Shown piece after piece: positions 29,043 to 39,354 of a stretch of 64,000 bases of DNA. Each line of letters opens with the position of its first letter. Position 1 is the stretch's first letter. Position numbers and translations under genes: made by a program. Below the pieces are notes generated by a model, which worked only from the letters and a program-made list of their open reading frames with translations, had not been told where the DNA came from and searched no databases. The DNA comes from Pararhizobium sp. (GTDB lineage Bacteria > Pseudomonadota > Alphaproteobacteria > Rhizobiales > Rhizobiaceae), in assembly GCA_030655075.1 (NCBI GenBank), contig JAURWE010000126.1, positions 1 through 64,000 of the forward strand. Direction: 5' to 3'.

Positions 29043-32012
29043 TCAGCTATCAGGCTTCAATTGCATATCGATATGAGCTGCCAGAGCGGCAATACTCGGC
29101 GCATCGATCACACTGCCAAGAGACAGGCTGATGCCAAATTTCTCGCGCAGGGCCACAATCAGGCGACTGAATGAAAGTGAATGACCACCATTCATGAAGA
29201 AGTTGTCATGTACACCTACCTGCTCGACGTCCAGCACCGAGCACCAGCATTGTGCCACGCCAACCTCTGTCGGGGTCCTGGGCGCCACGTATGTGGACTC
29301 CAGTTGCGCCTGTGCGATTGCCGCCAGCGCGCGGCGGTCGACCTTGCCATGCGCATCCAGCGCCAAGGTGTCGAGAACAATGATCCTGGCCGGGCACATG
29401 CTCATGGGCAAGCGCAGCCGCAATGCAGCGTTCAAGGCGTCGACACTGAAATGGTTGGCCGACACCGGGACGACACAGGCCACCAGGCTCACCGCAGGCT
29501 CGCGCAGTTGTATCAGTGTGGCGTCCCTCACAGATCGCTCGGCTTTGATAGCCGCGAGGACTTCAGCGCTGTCGATACGCACACCATTGATCTTCAACTG
29601 ATCGTCCCGACGCGCGACAAACTCGATGTTACCATTCGGCAGGCGGCGTGACAGATCGCCTGTCACATACATCCGCGCACCCGGCCGATGGCTGAACGGG
29701 TCCGGCACAAACGCATGGGCGGTAGCGCCTGGAGCCCCCACCAGGCCCCTGGCCAGACCCGCTCCGCCAATACACAACATGCCGCAGCTACCCAGAGGCA
29801 CCGGCCGAAGTGCGCGATCAACAACGTAGAAGACGTACCCATCCAAGGGCTCGCCGATCGGCACTGTACGGGGATACGCGTCTCGGGCGGCACGAAACAG
29901 GCTGGCATTGATACAGGTCTCGGCAGGGCCGTAAGCATTGACCAATGTCCCGCCTCGCTCCACCACCGCCGCAACCAGCGACCCATCCAGCGGTTCTCCC
30001 CCGACAAGCACATGCGCCGGTTTAGCCAACGCGTCGGCGCCGCCCACCCGCAGGCAGCGCGCGAGCAGGCTTGGCGTCATCTGCACGATGCTGATCGGGC
30101 GTTGCTCGAGCGCAGCGATAATCGCCCGCTCCGAAGAAGCTTCCAGGGGGCCCATCACGAGCAGCCGCGCACCGGCACAAAATGCGAGCATCCACTCCCA
30201 TAGCGAAGCATCGAAGGTCGCGGTGGTACGTCCCAACACAATCGCACCGGGTTCGAGGGGTAACTGCCGAGTCAATGCGGCCAACTGGTTGGCCAGCGCA
30301 CGGTGCGAGACAGCAACGGCACGCGGCTCCCCGCTGGTGCCGGAGGTAAAGATAACGTAGGCCAGCAGGTCGGGATGCAGTGGCGGGCGCAGCTGCGACG
30401 GTGCGCACGCTGTCATGGGCATGCCATGCGTGCGCAGGCCTCCATCGGGGTCGACGATCACCCGGACCCCCGTGCGCTCGATAATCTGCTGCATACGTGC
30501 TTGCGGCAGGTTTTCACCCAGCGCGACAAAGTGTGCCCCCAGGCGCCATACCGCCAGTGCGGCGACCAGATAGCGCAGCGGATCAGACACCGTTAACCCA
30601 ACACATTGCTCAATGCCAACACCGCATTGCTCCAGCGTGCGCACCTGTTCTTCGACAAGCAACCCCAGCTCACGGTAAGTCCATGAGCGTGCTCCATACT
30701 CAATGGCAATGGTTTGGGCATGCTGATCGATGACCTCATTGATACGTTCAGGCACCGACTGCGGCGCGGTCTCGTCACTACCGCCAACCTGCGTAACGCT
30801 GGATTGCTCCGCGAGTGCATCAGGGGCTTTCAATTGCCCGACCGACGCCATCACATCGTCGCTCGCCCGCATCAACGTTCTGTGCAATTGGCCGAGTAAG
30901 AAATCCAGCGTGGCTTGCGAATAGCACGCCGCATCGGCACAAAGCGCAAGCGCCGGCTGCGGCCCCCGCACGAAAATTGCTTCGAGGCAACTCGACGGGG
31001 CGAACGAAGGGTGCAGATGCTCACGGCAGCTTGTGTCCTGGCCATCGAAATGTTGCAGGGTGCGCGTGGAAAACCGCGCGCCGAGACGGTCGGCATCGAT
31101 CGAGAGATGCTGCTCGAAGAAACACTCCTTCCACTCCCCGCCCTCCTCCAACTGTTTATCGACATGCTTGGCCAGGCTGGCAAAAGGGCTGCTATCTGCG
31201 ACGTTGAACGTCATCGGCAATTCAAAACCCAGCCGCCCGAGCAGGTCGCCGAATCCCTCGTCAGCACTATCTGCAACCACCACGACCAGGTCCTTGGTTT
31301 CCTCTGGGAGAAGGCGCTCCAGCACGACCAGCCAACTACTCAGCACCAACGCATCAATGGATACCCGCAGTCGTGCGGCAATCGACTCCAGGCGCTGTGC
31401 AAAGATCGGTTCCAGACTTAGCGTGCTGAAAGAGGCTCTCCAGGGTGCGACTGTCTCCAGGCGCTCGCCGATGCGCAGGTCACACAGCGGACGAAAAGAT
31501 AATGCCATCCGTGTCCAAAACTGTTTGCCGAACTGCGCCTCCGGGCTGGCCATCAGTTCGCGTTGCCACTGTACATAATCCAGATAGCTGGACTGCTCAT
31601 CCGCCCCTTTCACCACACCCTGGGCGCATTCAAGCACCCGGTGCACAAAACGGGACAAGCCGTCAGCATCAAATACCCAAGGACGCGCAACCGCTATCAG
31701 CCACGCCGCGCCGTTGATCGATACCTGCGTCAACGCACAGGGACAGTCACCCTGGCGCAGCACTTGCACTATGCGCTCACACGCGCGATCGAGGCTGGAT
31801 GCCTGGGCCATGTCGACGGGGCAGCGTTGCTCCATGCCCGGTAACGGAATATTGGCCTCAAGTAGCAGATCGCCAGCCCACTGACGCAGTTTCTCAACGG
31901 GAATTTCATTTGATAGAGAGAACGTGCTGCAGATGACTTCTGCACGGCCTTCGCTGAAGGAACCACGGCCATAGGCCTGAAGTTGCGGCAACGAAAGAGA
32001 AGAAAGGCTCAT
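29043..32012 (-). CDS. NRPS-5: inactive C-A-T module
   Basis: A 989-residue single module: degenerate condensation domain (res ~1-400), adenylation domain (~410-880) and carrier protein (GGHSLSFS, ~940). Where HHxxxDG is expected the sequence reads WVFDADG (112-118), so both histidines are lost while Asp and Gly remain; the domain is probably structural. The A3 motif is TSGTSGEPRA, with R for the usual K. Code by eye: DAWQLGAINK, reminiscent of Gln codes (DAWQFGLIDK) but not decisive. The ATG follows AGGAAG and overlaps the TauD stop. An active, free-standing C domain (NRPS-6) is encoded one gene upstream and probably supplies the missing condensation activity. Confidence 0.9.
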   Translation of the reverse strand: MSLSSLSLPQLQAYGRGSFSEGRAEVICSTFSLSNEIPVEKLRQWAGDLLLEANIPLPGMEQRCPVDMAQASSLDRACERIVQVLRQGDCPCALTQVSINGAAWLIAVARPWVFDADGLSRFVHRVLECAQGVVKGADEQSSYLDYVQWQRELMASPEAQFGKQFWTRMALSFRPLCDLRIGERLETVAPWRASFSTLSLEPIFAQRLESIAARLRVSIDALVLSSWLVVLERLLPEETKDLVVVVADSADEGFGDLLGRLGFELPMTFNVADSSPFASLAKHVDKQLEEGGEWKECFFEQHLSIDADRLGARFSTRTLQHFDGQDTSCREHLHPSFAPSSCLEAIFVRGPQPALALCADAACYSQATLDFLLGQLHRTLMRASDDVMASVGQLKAPDALAEQSSVTQVGGSDETAPQSVPERINEVIDQHAQTIAIEYGARSWTYRELGLLVEEQVRTLEQCGVGIEQCVGLTVSDPLRYLVAALAVWRLGAHFVALGENLPQARMQQIIERTGVRVIVDPDGGLRTHGMPMTACAPSQLRPPLHPDLLAYVIFTSGTSGEPRAVAVSHRALANQLAALTRQLPLEPGAIVLGRTTATFDASLWEWMLAFCAGARLLVMGPLEASSERAIIAALEQRPISIVQMTPSLLARCLRVGGADALAKPAHVLVGGEPLDGSLVAAVVERGGTLVNAYGPAETCINASLFRAARDAYPRTVPIGEPLDGYVFYVVDRALRPVPLGSCGMLCIGGAGLARGLVGAPGATAHAFVPDPFSHRPGARMYVTGDLSRRLPNGNIEFVARRDDQLKINGVRIDSAEVLAAIKAERSVRDATLIQLREPAVSLVACVVPVSANHFSVDALNAALRLRLPMSMCPARIIVLDTLALDAHGKVDRRALAAIAQAQLESTYVAPRTPTEVGVAQCWCSVLDVEQVGVHDNFFMNGGHSLSFSRLIVALREKFGISLSLGSVIDAPSIAALAAHIDMQLKPDS

Positions 32013-33076
32013 GGATGTTCTTCCTGAACAAGTAACGAATTATGCAGTTGTGCCCATTCAACGCGGTCAAGTTGAGCAAAATAAAGGGTTCTCACTCCTT
32101 CGTATGGAGTGCGGCCATGAGCTACGCAAAGGTTATCGACCAAGAGCACATCACCAGCCTGCCATTCAACTGACAGTGTATTGGCCTCATAAGCCTGCCC
32201 GATCGCCGCGAGCGTGTCGAGCGCAATAGGCGTTCCATCGGCATGACAGGTGTCATTGACCAGCAGGTCCGCACCGGCATCCGTAAGCAGCGCTTGCCGA
32301 GCGTGTTCCGGCAGATTCGAATGGTGAAAGAAATACAGGTGGTTGATCCAACTGGCCTTGCCGGTGCGGGGATGGATACCCACACATGGCCGCGTCTGTG
32401 TGGTCGTCAGCACGTCATTGCTTTTCCATTCGAGTGAGATTCCATCACTCAAAGCCATCGCTTCGACGCTCGCCCGGTCATTCACGCCAAACGCTTGCCT
32501 CCAGGACATGCCGAAGTTCGGATGGTAGGTACGCATCAGACGATAGCCGTGGCCGGCGAATGAGGCCTTGACGGGTTCGGGTAGCGCCCGCCATACCGCT
32601 CGGCCATCAGCAAGCAAGGTCGCTCCCCCGGTATGAGAAGGTTGACCGCAATAAAACAGCAACTTTGCCGGCATCGTTTTCTGATAGGAGCATTCGTTGT
32701 GAAAGGCGATGGGGTATCGCCCCGGGTATTCGGTCGCGGTATACACGTTGCCAGCGATGTGACTGCGTGGAGAGGTCTCCTCTCGACTTTCACAGGCGCC
32801 GTGGCCGACCCACTGGCCCAGCAGTTCGAGTTCGCGTGCGCCCCCCACTTCGAAGCCGCGAAACAACAGGGCACCACGCTCATCGAGCAGGGCATTGATG
32901 TGTGCACAATGACGTCGGAAAACCTCTGCCAACCGGGTCCCTGACTTAACCGGAGTGAACGTCGACATGAACGGTCTCTCGTCACCAACGTGCAGCACAA
33001 GATCCTTCCAGGTGTCCGCCGTCGCGGCCGTAGCGGCCCCGGCAGTCCGCGAGAAACGCTTCTTCCATTCATGCAT
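32009..33076 (-). CDS. TauD/SyrP-like Fe(II)/2OG oxygenase 2
   Basis: A 355-residue TauD-family oxygenase. The metal triad is visible as HNE in IAFHNECSY (~res 128-130) and the distal His in VAHGRTPYEG (~315). The glutamate (HxE) variant is typical of SyrP-like amino acid beta-hydroxylases that act on carrier-bound residues. It sits between NRPS-6 and NRPS-5 with overlapping starts and stops on both sides, so hydroxylation of the NRPS-5-activated residue or a neighbouring one is plausible. It is a diverged paralog of the TauD protein at 47739-48734. The exact substrate is unknown. Confidence 0.88.
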   Translation of the reverse strand: MHEWKKRFSRTAGAATAATADTWKDLVLHVGDERPFMSTFTPVKSGTRLAEVFRRHCAHINALLDERGALLFRGFEVGGARELELLGQWVGHGACESREETSPRSHIAGNVYTATEYPGRYPIAFHNECSYQKTMPAKLLFYCGQPSHTGGATLLADGRAVWRALPEPVKASFAGHGYRLMRTYHPNFGMSWRQAFGVNDRASVEAMALSDGISLEWKSNDVLTTTQTRPCVGIHPRTGKASWINHLYFFHHSNLPEHARQALLTDAGADLLVNDTCHADGTPIALDTLAAIGQAYEANTLSVEWQAGDVLLVDNLCVAHGRTPYEGVRTLYFAQLDRVEWAQLHNSLLVQEEHP

Positions 33077-34691
33077 TGTCGTTTTCCCCGTTTACATGCG
33101 ATGGACGATGCCGTTTCAACCTGGCAAAAGCACTCCGACGCCCGTCATTGTCCTGCTGCTGACGAGCCTGGACTGCGGCAATAAACTGGCTGCAGGAGGT
33201 ATTGGACGAGACGACAGCGAGCCCTGCAAGCTGCAAGTATGACGATTGGAAGTCACTGGCCAGCGCCTCGGTATGAGGCAAGGCGCGATAGGCCACACTC
33301 ATTCGCAGGCTCGAATGTATTTCGCTCAGGTAGCAGACAAAAGGAACATCGTGCTCCTGTTCATTGTGAACATGGTTCGCCACGACCGAACACCCCGGCA
33401 GAGAAAAGGTGGCATGGGCATTGTTATGGAAGCCGAACAGGTAACCGAAACACGACACCCCTGCCGCAGTACCCTGCGCCTCGATCTCATGATGCGCCAG
33501 CCACTTGTGCGCCAAAGCACCACGCAGGGTTCTTCCGACTTGCGCAACCATCGACTCGAACGATGACTGGGGCTCGACTCCCTGAACGATGGGTACGCGG
33601 TTGACAAACAGCCCGACGGTGCGTTCGAACTCTGCCTCATCGCGCATCGAAGCATCCACGCCGATGCATTCGGCACCTGGCGCATTATTGGCTTCCAACA
33701 GCAAGCGAAATAGCGCAAACATCGTCGAATATAACGATTCGCCACAGCGCTGTGACAGTGCCCGCAACTCGACCAGAAGTGACGCTTGCAGCACAAAGTC
33801 GAACGAGCGCATGGGGTGTTCTGCCAAGGTGACAGGTTCCAGCGCCTGGCCAGGACGATCAGCCGCAGCCGCAAATCGTGCCGCGCGACTGAGTTCATCT
33901 CGCCACCACTTGCGCAATGACCCACGCCCATCACGGGCGATGGCCGCTTGTTCATAAGCCGCGAACGCCGGATAGCCCAGGGTGCCGGTTTCCTGTACCA
34001 GACGCTTGCCAGTATGCAGGGCAAGGTAGTCGCGGCAAAACTCATCAACAATGATTGCGAAAGAGGTCCCGTCACTGGCGATGTGGTGTCTTCGCAGCGT
34101 CAACAACACATGCTCTTTGCCCAGCATCAATAGCTCCACGTCAAGCAATGGCCCCGCAGCCAGGTCGAAGGTGCGCCTCGCCTGATTGGCCGCGACACGC
34201 CGCAGCAAGACCGATGGGTCATCCACCAAGTGCGCAGGTCCCCGCTCTACCACTGCTTCGAAATGCCGCACGGAATGAACCACCTGCCGGACCGATGGGT
34301 AGCCCTCCTCGATGAATCCCGTGCGCAAGGCGACATGGCGCTCGACCAGTGCATTGAGCACTTCTGTGACGATGGCGTGGTCCAGGCGGCCCTTGATCAG
34401 CACACAGCTGGTGAGTCCGAACCGCGTGGTATCGGGCCGAGCCCGCTCCACGGCCCAGATTTCCTCCTGGGCGCTGGAAAGCGGGACGGCGATAGAACCA
34501 GTGGCTCCGTCCATCCGTACGCCGAGCAACTGACGCAGGTCACTTTTATGTCGAACCAGTCCTTCGAGCAAATCACTGCCCAGGCGCTCTCCGCGGCCCT
34601 TGACCTGCAGCCCGTCCTGCTGGGGCAGGATGCGTCCGCCCTGCCGATACAACTCGACGAGCAGTGAGAACGCCGGGGATTCAGAGCCCAA
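33069..34691 (-). CDS. NRPS-6: TubC docking domain plus free-standing condensation domain
   Basis: A 540-residue protein: TubC-type docking domain (res ~5-55) and one condensation domain with intact HHIASDG (~200), without A or T domains. The start is placed at TTG 34691 because GGAGG lies 6 nt upstream; the longer frame to 34757 has no such site and would overlap the PKS further. TubC domains receive the C-terminal carrier of the preceding protein, here most simply the PKS ACP encoded just upstream. The C domain would then condense the polyketide with the amino acid on NRPS-5, whose own C domain is dead. This gives a module split over two proteins with a hydroxylase gene between. Confidence 0.88.
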   Translation of the reverse strand: MGSESPAFSLLVELYRQGGRILPQQDGLQVKGRGERLGSDLLEGLVRHKSDLRQLLGVRMDGATGSIAVPLSSAQEEIWAVERARPDTTRFGLTSCVLIKGRLDHAIVTEVLNALVERHVALRTGFIEEGYPSVRQVVHSVRHFEAVVERGPAHLVDDPSVLLRRVAANQARRTFDLAAGPLLDVELLMLGKEHVLLTLRRHHIASDGTSFAIIVDEFCRDYLALHTGKRLVQETGTLGYPAFAAYEQAAIARDGRGSLRKWWRDELSRAARFAAAADRPGQALEPVTLAEHPMRSFDFVLQASLLVELRALSQRCGESLYSTMFALFRLLLEANNAPGAECIGVDASMRDEAEFERTVGLFVNRVPIVQGVEPQSSFESMVAQVGRTLRGALAHKWLAHHEIEAQGTAAGVSCFGYLFGFHNNAHATFSLPGCSVVANHVHNEQEHDVPFVCYLSEIHSSLRMSVAYRALPHTEALASDFQSSYLQLAGLAVVSSNTSCSQFIAAVQARQQQDNDGRRSAFARLKRHRPSHVNGENDNA

Positions 34692-37600
34692 TGCTGACCT
34701 CCGAGGCCGAGGGTTTCTCGGCAAGTTTCCTATCGATGTACGCCACGAACCCACCAAAAGTCAGGGTATCGAGCAGCGTCGAAAGTGATAGGTCGACCCC
34801 GTAGGCCTGCTTCACAAGCGCGGCCAGACGCAGTGCAAGGAGCGAATCCCCGCCCGCTGTGTAAAAGTTGTCCTCCATGCTTTGAACACAAACGCCTAGC
34901 AGCTCTTCCCAGATCTGCGCCAGAACACGGGCGGTGCCTTGTACCGCGAAAGACGGCACCTGCGTTTGACGCGGCGACTGCACGGCAGCGCTTAATTGCA
35001 ATGTGTCCAGATAGCGCCCGTAATCGGCATGCGTCGCGCGTTTCTGGTAATCCATGAGTGTTTGCAGATCCTGGGCACACACGACAATTTCATCGTGCTC
35101 CGATGCCAGGGCCCTGAGCAACAGATCGACACCTTGGCGTGCCGACAGGCTTTGCAGCCAATGGGAATCGCCCCAGGTATCGGACTCGCTGTCGCGCCTG
35201 TCGGTGTTCAACGCGTAGCGTGCCTGGAATTCGAGTTGTGCGTAGGCCCACATGCCGTCAGCCTGCCAATCGGTCCAGTTGATACACATAAACCGGCATG
35301 CAGCATCGCCGCCTTCACGCGCATGAGCATTCAAGTAACCGTTACCGATTACGTAGCCGGCTTCGCCGAATTTTGCTTTGTGCAGGACTGTACCGATGGA
35401 CGAGAAGTTGACATGAAAGCGCGGGGCGAGGCCGGCAAAAGCCTCGGTCACGTGAGACACACCGTGGGTCTTGGTGCGTACCGATTGCTCGAGCGCCGCG
35501 AACGAACGATTCCTCAATACGCCCTGACGATCGACCTCCCCTGCCAGGTAGAGCACACCGTCAACGTTGCCATGGCGTTCACCAATGCTCCGGGCAGCAG
35601 CGAACACTGCGTCGCGCTCATTGGCATCGGCGTGTTCGAGTTGCAGGGACATCGCCCGGCCTTGGATCGTGGCGAGCTGTTGGCGAATAAGCGCCTGCTT
35701 TTCGTTGTCCTCGGTAGCGGGAAGGTCGAGCCAGTTGGCGCGATGGACGATGACCAGATGCAGCTCGAAGCGACTGACCAATGCCTGGGCGATTGACAGG
35801 CCGAGGCCGCCCAGGCCGCCCACAAGGACGACCACGGCTCCATTCAGGTCGGGCTCGGTGCCAGGAAGGTCAACGCGTTCATGGTAGGGCTGCCAGAGAT
35901 GACGACCACGAATGGCTAGCGTATCGCCATCATGCGCGGCCGTACAGGCGGCGACAAACTGCTGCGGCAATCTGCCCTGCAGCGGAAGCTCGACATGGCG
36001 CAGATGAAACTGCGGATACTCCAGCTCAATCATTCGCATCATGTCTTGGGCCAGGCTTGCCTGTGCCTGCACGCGCTCGTCACCGGCGACTCTGTAAAGG
36101 CCGCGGGAGATGAGCAACCACTCGACAGCGGCCTCGCCTTGGAGTTGATCAAGGGCCTTGGCTGCCCAGTGTAGTGTACCCAGCGAAGTGACTAGTGCAT
36201 CGCCCTGCTCGCAACCCAGCACCGGCGCATCCCAGGCATATACCACCCGGTCGATCTTGCCGTGGCGGTGCAGGCACGCCTGGATCGCGGCCCGCACATC
36301 CGCTTCGGCGCCCGGCACAGCGGCCCGATCATCAGGATACACCGGGTCAAGGCCTGCACGTACGATGCCCATGACCGTTACAGCATTCTCGCCGGCCAGG
36401 CTGTCGATTCCCGCACGAAGCATCGCATCATCGACAAATGCAAGCACCACCTCACCCGCGCGCCAAGGCTGAGGGCACAGGCCTGTGACGCGGCGCCAAG
36501 CTGGCACATAAGTGTGCTCCGTGCTCCGCGACTTCGGCGTGGCAAACCAGAGCAGCGATTCGGCCTTCTCGTCGAGTCGCCCGACCAGGGCATGTTCACT
36601 GCATGCCGACGCCAGCAGATGCCGGTAAGCTTCGATCGACAATAACGGGCCGTGCACCCGCTGATCTTCGTAGCGCCACCATTCTGGAAGCATGCCCCAG
36701 ATCAACTGAGTCGACAGCCGCGGATCAACCGTGTCGATCTGGCACATTACGCCCTGTTCGTTAATGACGTCGCCAAGGTTATCCAAGGCAACGTGCAAAT
36801 CTGCGGCTACATGGAGAACGTTAAACCCGATCAGCGCATCGAAATGGCCGATGGGCAATCCTTGGGTGGCCGGGCGGCGATCAATATCGAAGCGCGCGAA
36901 ATGCAGATGGCTGGAGGTCGACGTAACGGTGCCTTCCAGCCGCTCGCGCGCCTTGGCGACAAGCCGCTCATCGGCATCGGTTACCCAATACTCCATGATG
37001 TGTTCGCTGCCTGTGGCGACGAGCAGGTGCTCAGTCAGGGCAATATGTCCGCAACCGATCTCAAGTACGCGCAACGGCCGATCCAGCTGGGCTGCGAACT
37101 GGCGCAGAAAACTGTCGATCTGGTTGAACTGATCAGCGAGCACCGCACTGCGCTGCGCATCACAGGCAATAGCGGCTGCGATCGCGTCATGGCCTTGGTT
37201 GGCCAATACTTCCAGAACGGGGCGTCCCTGGCAGACAATCGATTCGCGCTGACGCGCCAATTCGGCGAGCAACTTCACCAATGGCGTGTAGACAGGCCAG
37301 CGCTCACAGATGCTGGCAGCCAGTTGCGAAGAATGTGGCAAGTCCGTCAGGCCTGTTGGCCTCAGAGCCGTTTGTTCGGGCGTGAACAAACTGCGCGATA
37401 GCAGCACGTCGATGAGGTATTCGCCAAAACGTGCGTATGCGGGCGCCAGCCCGAACTGCTCAAGCACTTGGACACGCTCTAACGGTTGACGAGCACTCAA
37501 GTCAATGGCGCGGTCGGCGAGAAAATCTCGCACCAGGGCAATACAGTAGTCTTCCAACGCCGCGTGCACGGTCCGGTCCTGCTCCCGTGAAGGCGCCTCA

Positions 37601-39354
37601 GGGACTGCCATCAATGCCCTGCGCCACACCGGTACGCTAAGCGCTGCCCGCGCCTCCATTCGACACAGCGTGCGGCGATAAGGGTAAGCCGGCAAATGCA
37701 AACGAAGTGCTGTTACTGGGAACCGGTCACGCAGGTCCACCGGTTCATTGGCGAGCCAGGCGCTGATCATGGAGTCCGCCTCATCGATCGCAAGGCTCGC
37801 TGCAAGGCCTTGCTCGAGTTGTGCCAGCAGCTCGTCGAGGTCTCGACAGAGGAACGCCACGCGGCAGGCATAAGGTTTTCTGCCAACACACAGCGTGTAG
37901 GCCAGGTCCGTCAGGTCAGGACTTTCGGCGAGGACGTACGCATGCAGGGCACTGATCACATCCTCCAGCACATCCGTGCGATGCGCACTGAGCAGGATAG
38001 GTACGGGCTGGTTCCCCTGGCTCTGCAGCCGCATACGCTGCGGCGCGGGTTCAAGCACGACGAATACATTCGTGCCCCCCATGCCGAGCGAGTTGACGCC
38101 GACATAGCCGGTGCCGGCCCCCTCAAACAATGATCCGCCTTGCGACTCGACGCGAAAGGGCGAGGTCTGCCAAGGCACCAGTGGATGGCCCTGAGTGAAG
38201 CCTATCTGCGGCGGTCGCTTACGCTCTGACACGCATAAGGCAGCCTTGATCACACTGGCGACGCCGCTGGCACTGTCAAGGTGACCGATATTGGCCTTGA
38301 CGGAGCCCAGCGCACAGTATGCGCCATCACCGCCTGACGGTCCGAAGGCCCGATGCAGCGCATCAAGCTCAATGGGATCTCCCAGCGCGGTGCCGGTGGC
38401 ATGGGCCTCTATGTAAGCAAAGTCTTTCGGATCGGCCTGGGCCGTGGCCAGCGCCAGACGGATCGTTTCGACCTGGCCTTCAACGGAAGGCGCTGCATAG
38501 CCAACCTTCCGCCGGCCATCGTTGCCACAGGCACTGCCGGCGATAGCGCAATAGATGGAATGGTTATCGCGCACGGCATCGTCAAGGCGCCTGAGCACAA
38601 CCACACCCACCCCGCTTCCACCGATGGTTCCCGTGGCATCAGCCGAAAACGGCCGGCAGTGACCGTCCTGGGAATACACACCGCCCTCTCGGTAAACGTG
38701 TCCCTGGCGTTGTGGAAAGATAATGGATGAACCGCCGACAAGCGCTACATCGCACTGGTAGGTAGCCAGCGCAAGGCATGCGAAATGGAGCGCCGCGGCC
38801 GAGCTGGAGCAGCCGCTGCCGACACTGACGGCTGCCCCGGTCAGCCCCAGGCGAAACGCGATGGTTGTGGCGATATGGTCCTTGTCATTACCCAACAAAG
38901 CCCCCAGGCCGTCCATGTTTTCTTCGAGCACGTGCTCCAGCAGGTAGGTGCTCATACTCGCGGAAAAGAACACGCCTACCTTGCCCTCATGGGGCGCCAT
39001 GCCGCCACACCCCGCATCCTCGAGTGCTTCGTGAGCGCATTGCAGCGCAATGCGCAGCTGCGGATCGAGCCTGCGGGCTTCCCCCGGGGTGTAACCGAAC
39101 AGCTCATGGTCAAATTCATCCACGCCCGGCATGACGGCCTCGGCCCCAACGAACGCGTCGCGGTCCATGTCACCTGGAGCGAAACGGCTGCGGGCACGCT
39201 CAGTTGCCTCGAAGCGCTCTACCGACTCAACGCCATCCAGCAGGTTCGACCAGTAGCGGTGCACATCCTCGGCACCGGGAAAGCGGCACGACAGGCCAAC
39301 TATTGCGGCCTTGCCCAGCCACTGCTCATCTTCAAACTGATTTATCGTTTCCAT
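34681..39354 (-). CDS. PKS: KS-MT-KR-ACP, no acyltransferase domain
   Basis: A 1557-residue polyketide synthase. The ketosynthase (res ~12-440) has Cys182 in SGCSSS and the two His in EAHATGT (~317) and KANIGHL (~357). Between KS and methyltransferase lies a linker ending LPAYPYRR; no acyltransferase GHSxG motif is present, so the extender must be loaded in trans. The C-methyltransferase has VLEIGCGHIAL (~765). The ketoreductase has GGLGGLG (~1181) and a YVIGN active site. The carrier has GGDSLLAL (~1501). The expected unit is an alpha-methyl-beta-hydroxy acyl group. AAGG precedes the ATG by 6 nt, and the gene overlaps NRPS-7 by 23 nt. BlmVIII of bleomycin is KS-AT-MT-KR-ACP, so this is the same module minus AT. 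Confidence 0.93.
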   Translation of the reverse strand: METINQFEDEQWLGKAAIVGLSCRFPGAEDVHRYWSNLLDGVESVERFEATERARSRFAPGDMDRDAFVGAEAVMPGVDEFDHELFGYTPGEARRLDPQLRIALQCAHEALEDAGCGGMAPHEGKVGVFFSASMSTYLLEHVLEENMDGLGALLGNDKDHIATTIAFRLGLTGAAVSVGSGCSSSAAALHFACLALATYQCDVALVGGSSIIFPQRQGHVYREGGVYSQDGHCRPFSADATGTIGGSGVGVVVLRRLDDAVRDNHSIYCAIAGSACGNDGRRKVGYAAPSVEGQVETIRLALATAQADPKDFAYIEAHATGTALGDPIELDALHRAFGPSGGDGAYCALGSVKANIGHLDSASGVASVIKAALCVSERKRPPQIGFTQGHPLVPWQTSPFRVESQGGSLFEGAGTGYVGVNSLGMGGTNVFVVLEPAPQRMRLQSQGNQPVPILLSAHRTDVLEDVISALHAYVLAESPDLTDLAYTLCVGRKPYACRVAFLCRDLDELLAQLEQGLAASLAIDEADSMISAWLANEPVDLRDRFPVTALRLHLPAYPYRRTLCRMEARAALSVPVWRRALMAVPEAPSREQDRTVHAALEDYCIALVRDFLADRAIDLSARQPLERVQVLEQFGLAPAYARFGEYLIDVLLSRSLFTPEQTALRPTGLTDLPHSSQLAASICERWPVYTPLVKLLAELARQRESIVCQGRPVLEVLANQGHDAIAAAIACDAQRSAVLADQFNQIDSFLRQFAAQLDRPLRVLEIGCGHIALTEHLLVATGSEHIMEYWVTDADERLVAKARERLEGTVTSTSSHLHFARFDIDRRPATQGLPIGHFDALIGFNVLHVAADLHVALDNLGDVINEQGVMCQIDTVDPRLSTQLIWGMLPEWWRYEDQRVHGPLLSIEAYRHLLASACSEHALVGRLDEKAESLLWFATPKSRSTEHTYVPAWRRVTGLCPQPWRAGEVVLAFVDDAMLRAGIDSLAGENAVTVMGIVRAGLDPVYPDDRAAVPGAEADVRAAIQACLHRHGKIDRVVYAWDAPVLGCEQGDALVTSLGTLHWAAKALDQLQGEAAVEWLLISRGLYRVAGDERVQAQASLAQDMMRMIELEYPQFHLRHVELPLQGRLPQQFVAACTAAHDGDTLAIRGRHLWQPYHERVDLPGTEPDLNGAVVVLVGGLGGLGLSIAQALVSRFELHLVIVHRANWLDLPATEDNEKQALIRQQLATIQGRAMSLQLEHADANERDAVFAAARSIGERHGNVDGVLYLAGEVDRQGVLRNRSFAALEQSVRTKTHGVSHVTEAFAGLAPRFHVNFSSIGTVLHKAKFGEAGYVIGNGYLNAHAREGGDAACRFMCINWTDWQADGMWAYAQLEFQARYALNTDRRDSESDTWGDSHWLQSLSARQGVDLLLRALASEHDEIVVCAQDLQTLMDYQKRATHADYGRYLDTLQLSAAVQSPRQTQVPSFAVQGTARVLAQIWEELLGVCVQSMEDNFYTAGGDSLLALRLAALVKQAYGVDLSLSTLLDTLTFGGFVAYIDRKLAEKPSASEVSIGL

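Noticed and set aside
34681..39354. Acyltransferase domain in the PKS
   Set aside because: No GHSxG motif between KS and methyltransferase; only a linker-like region with a YPYRR end.
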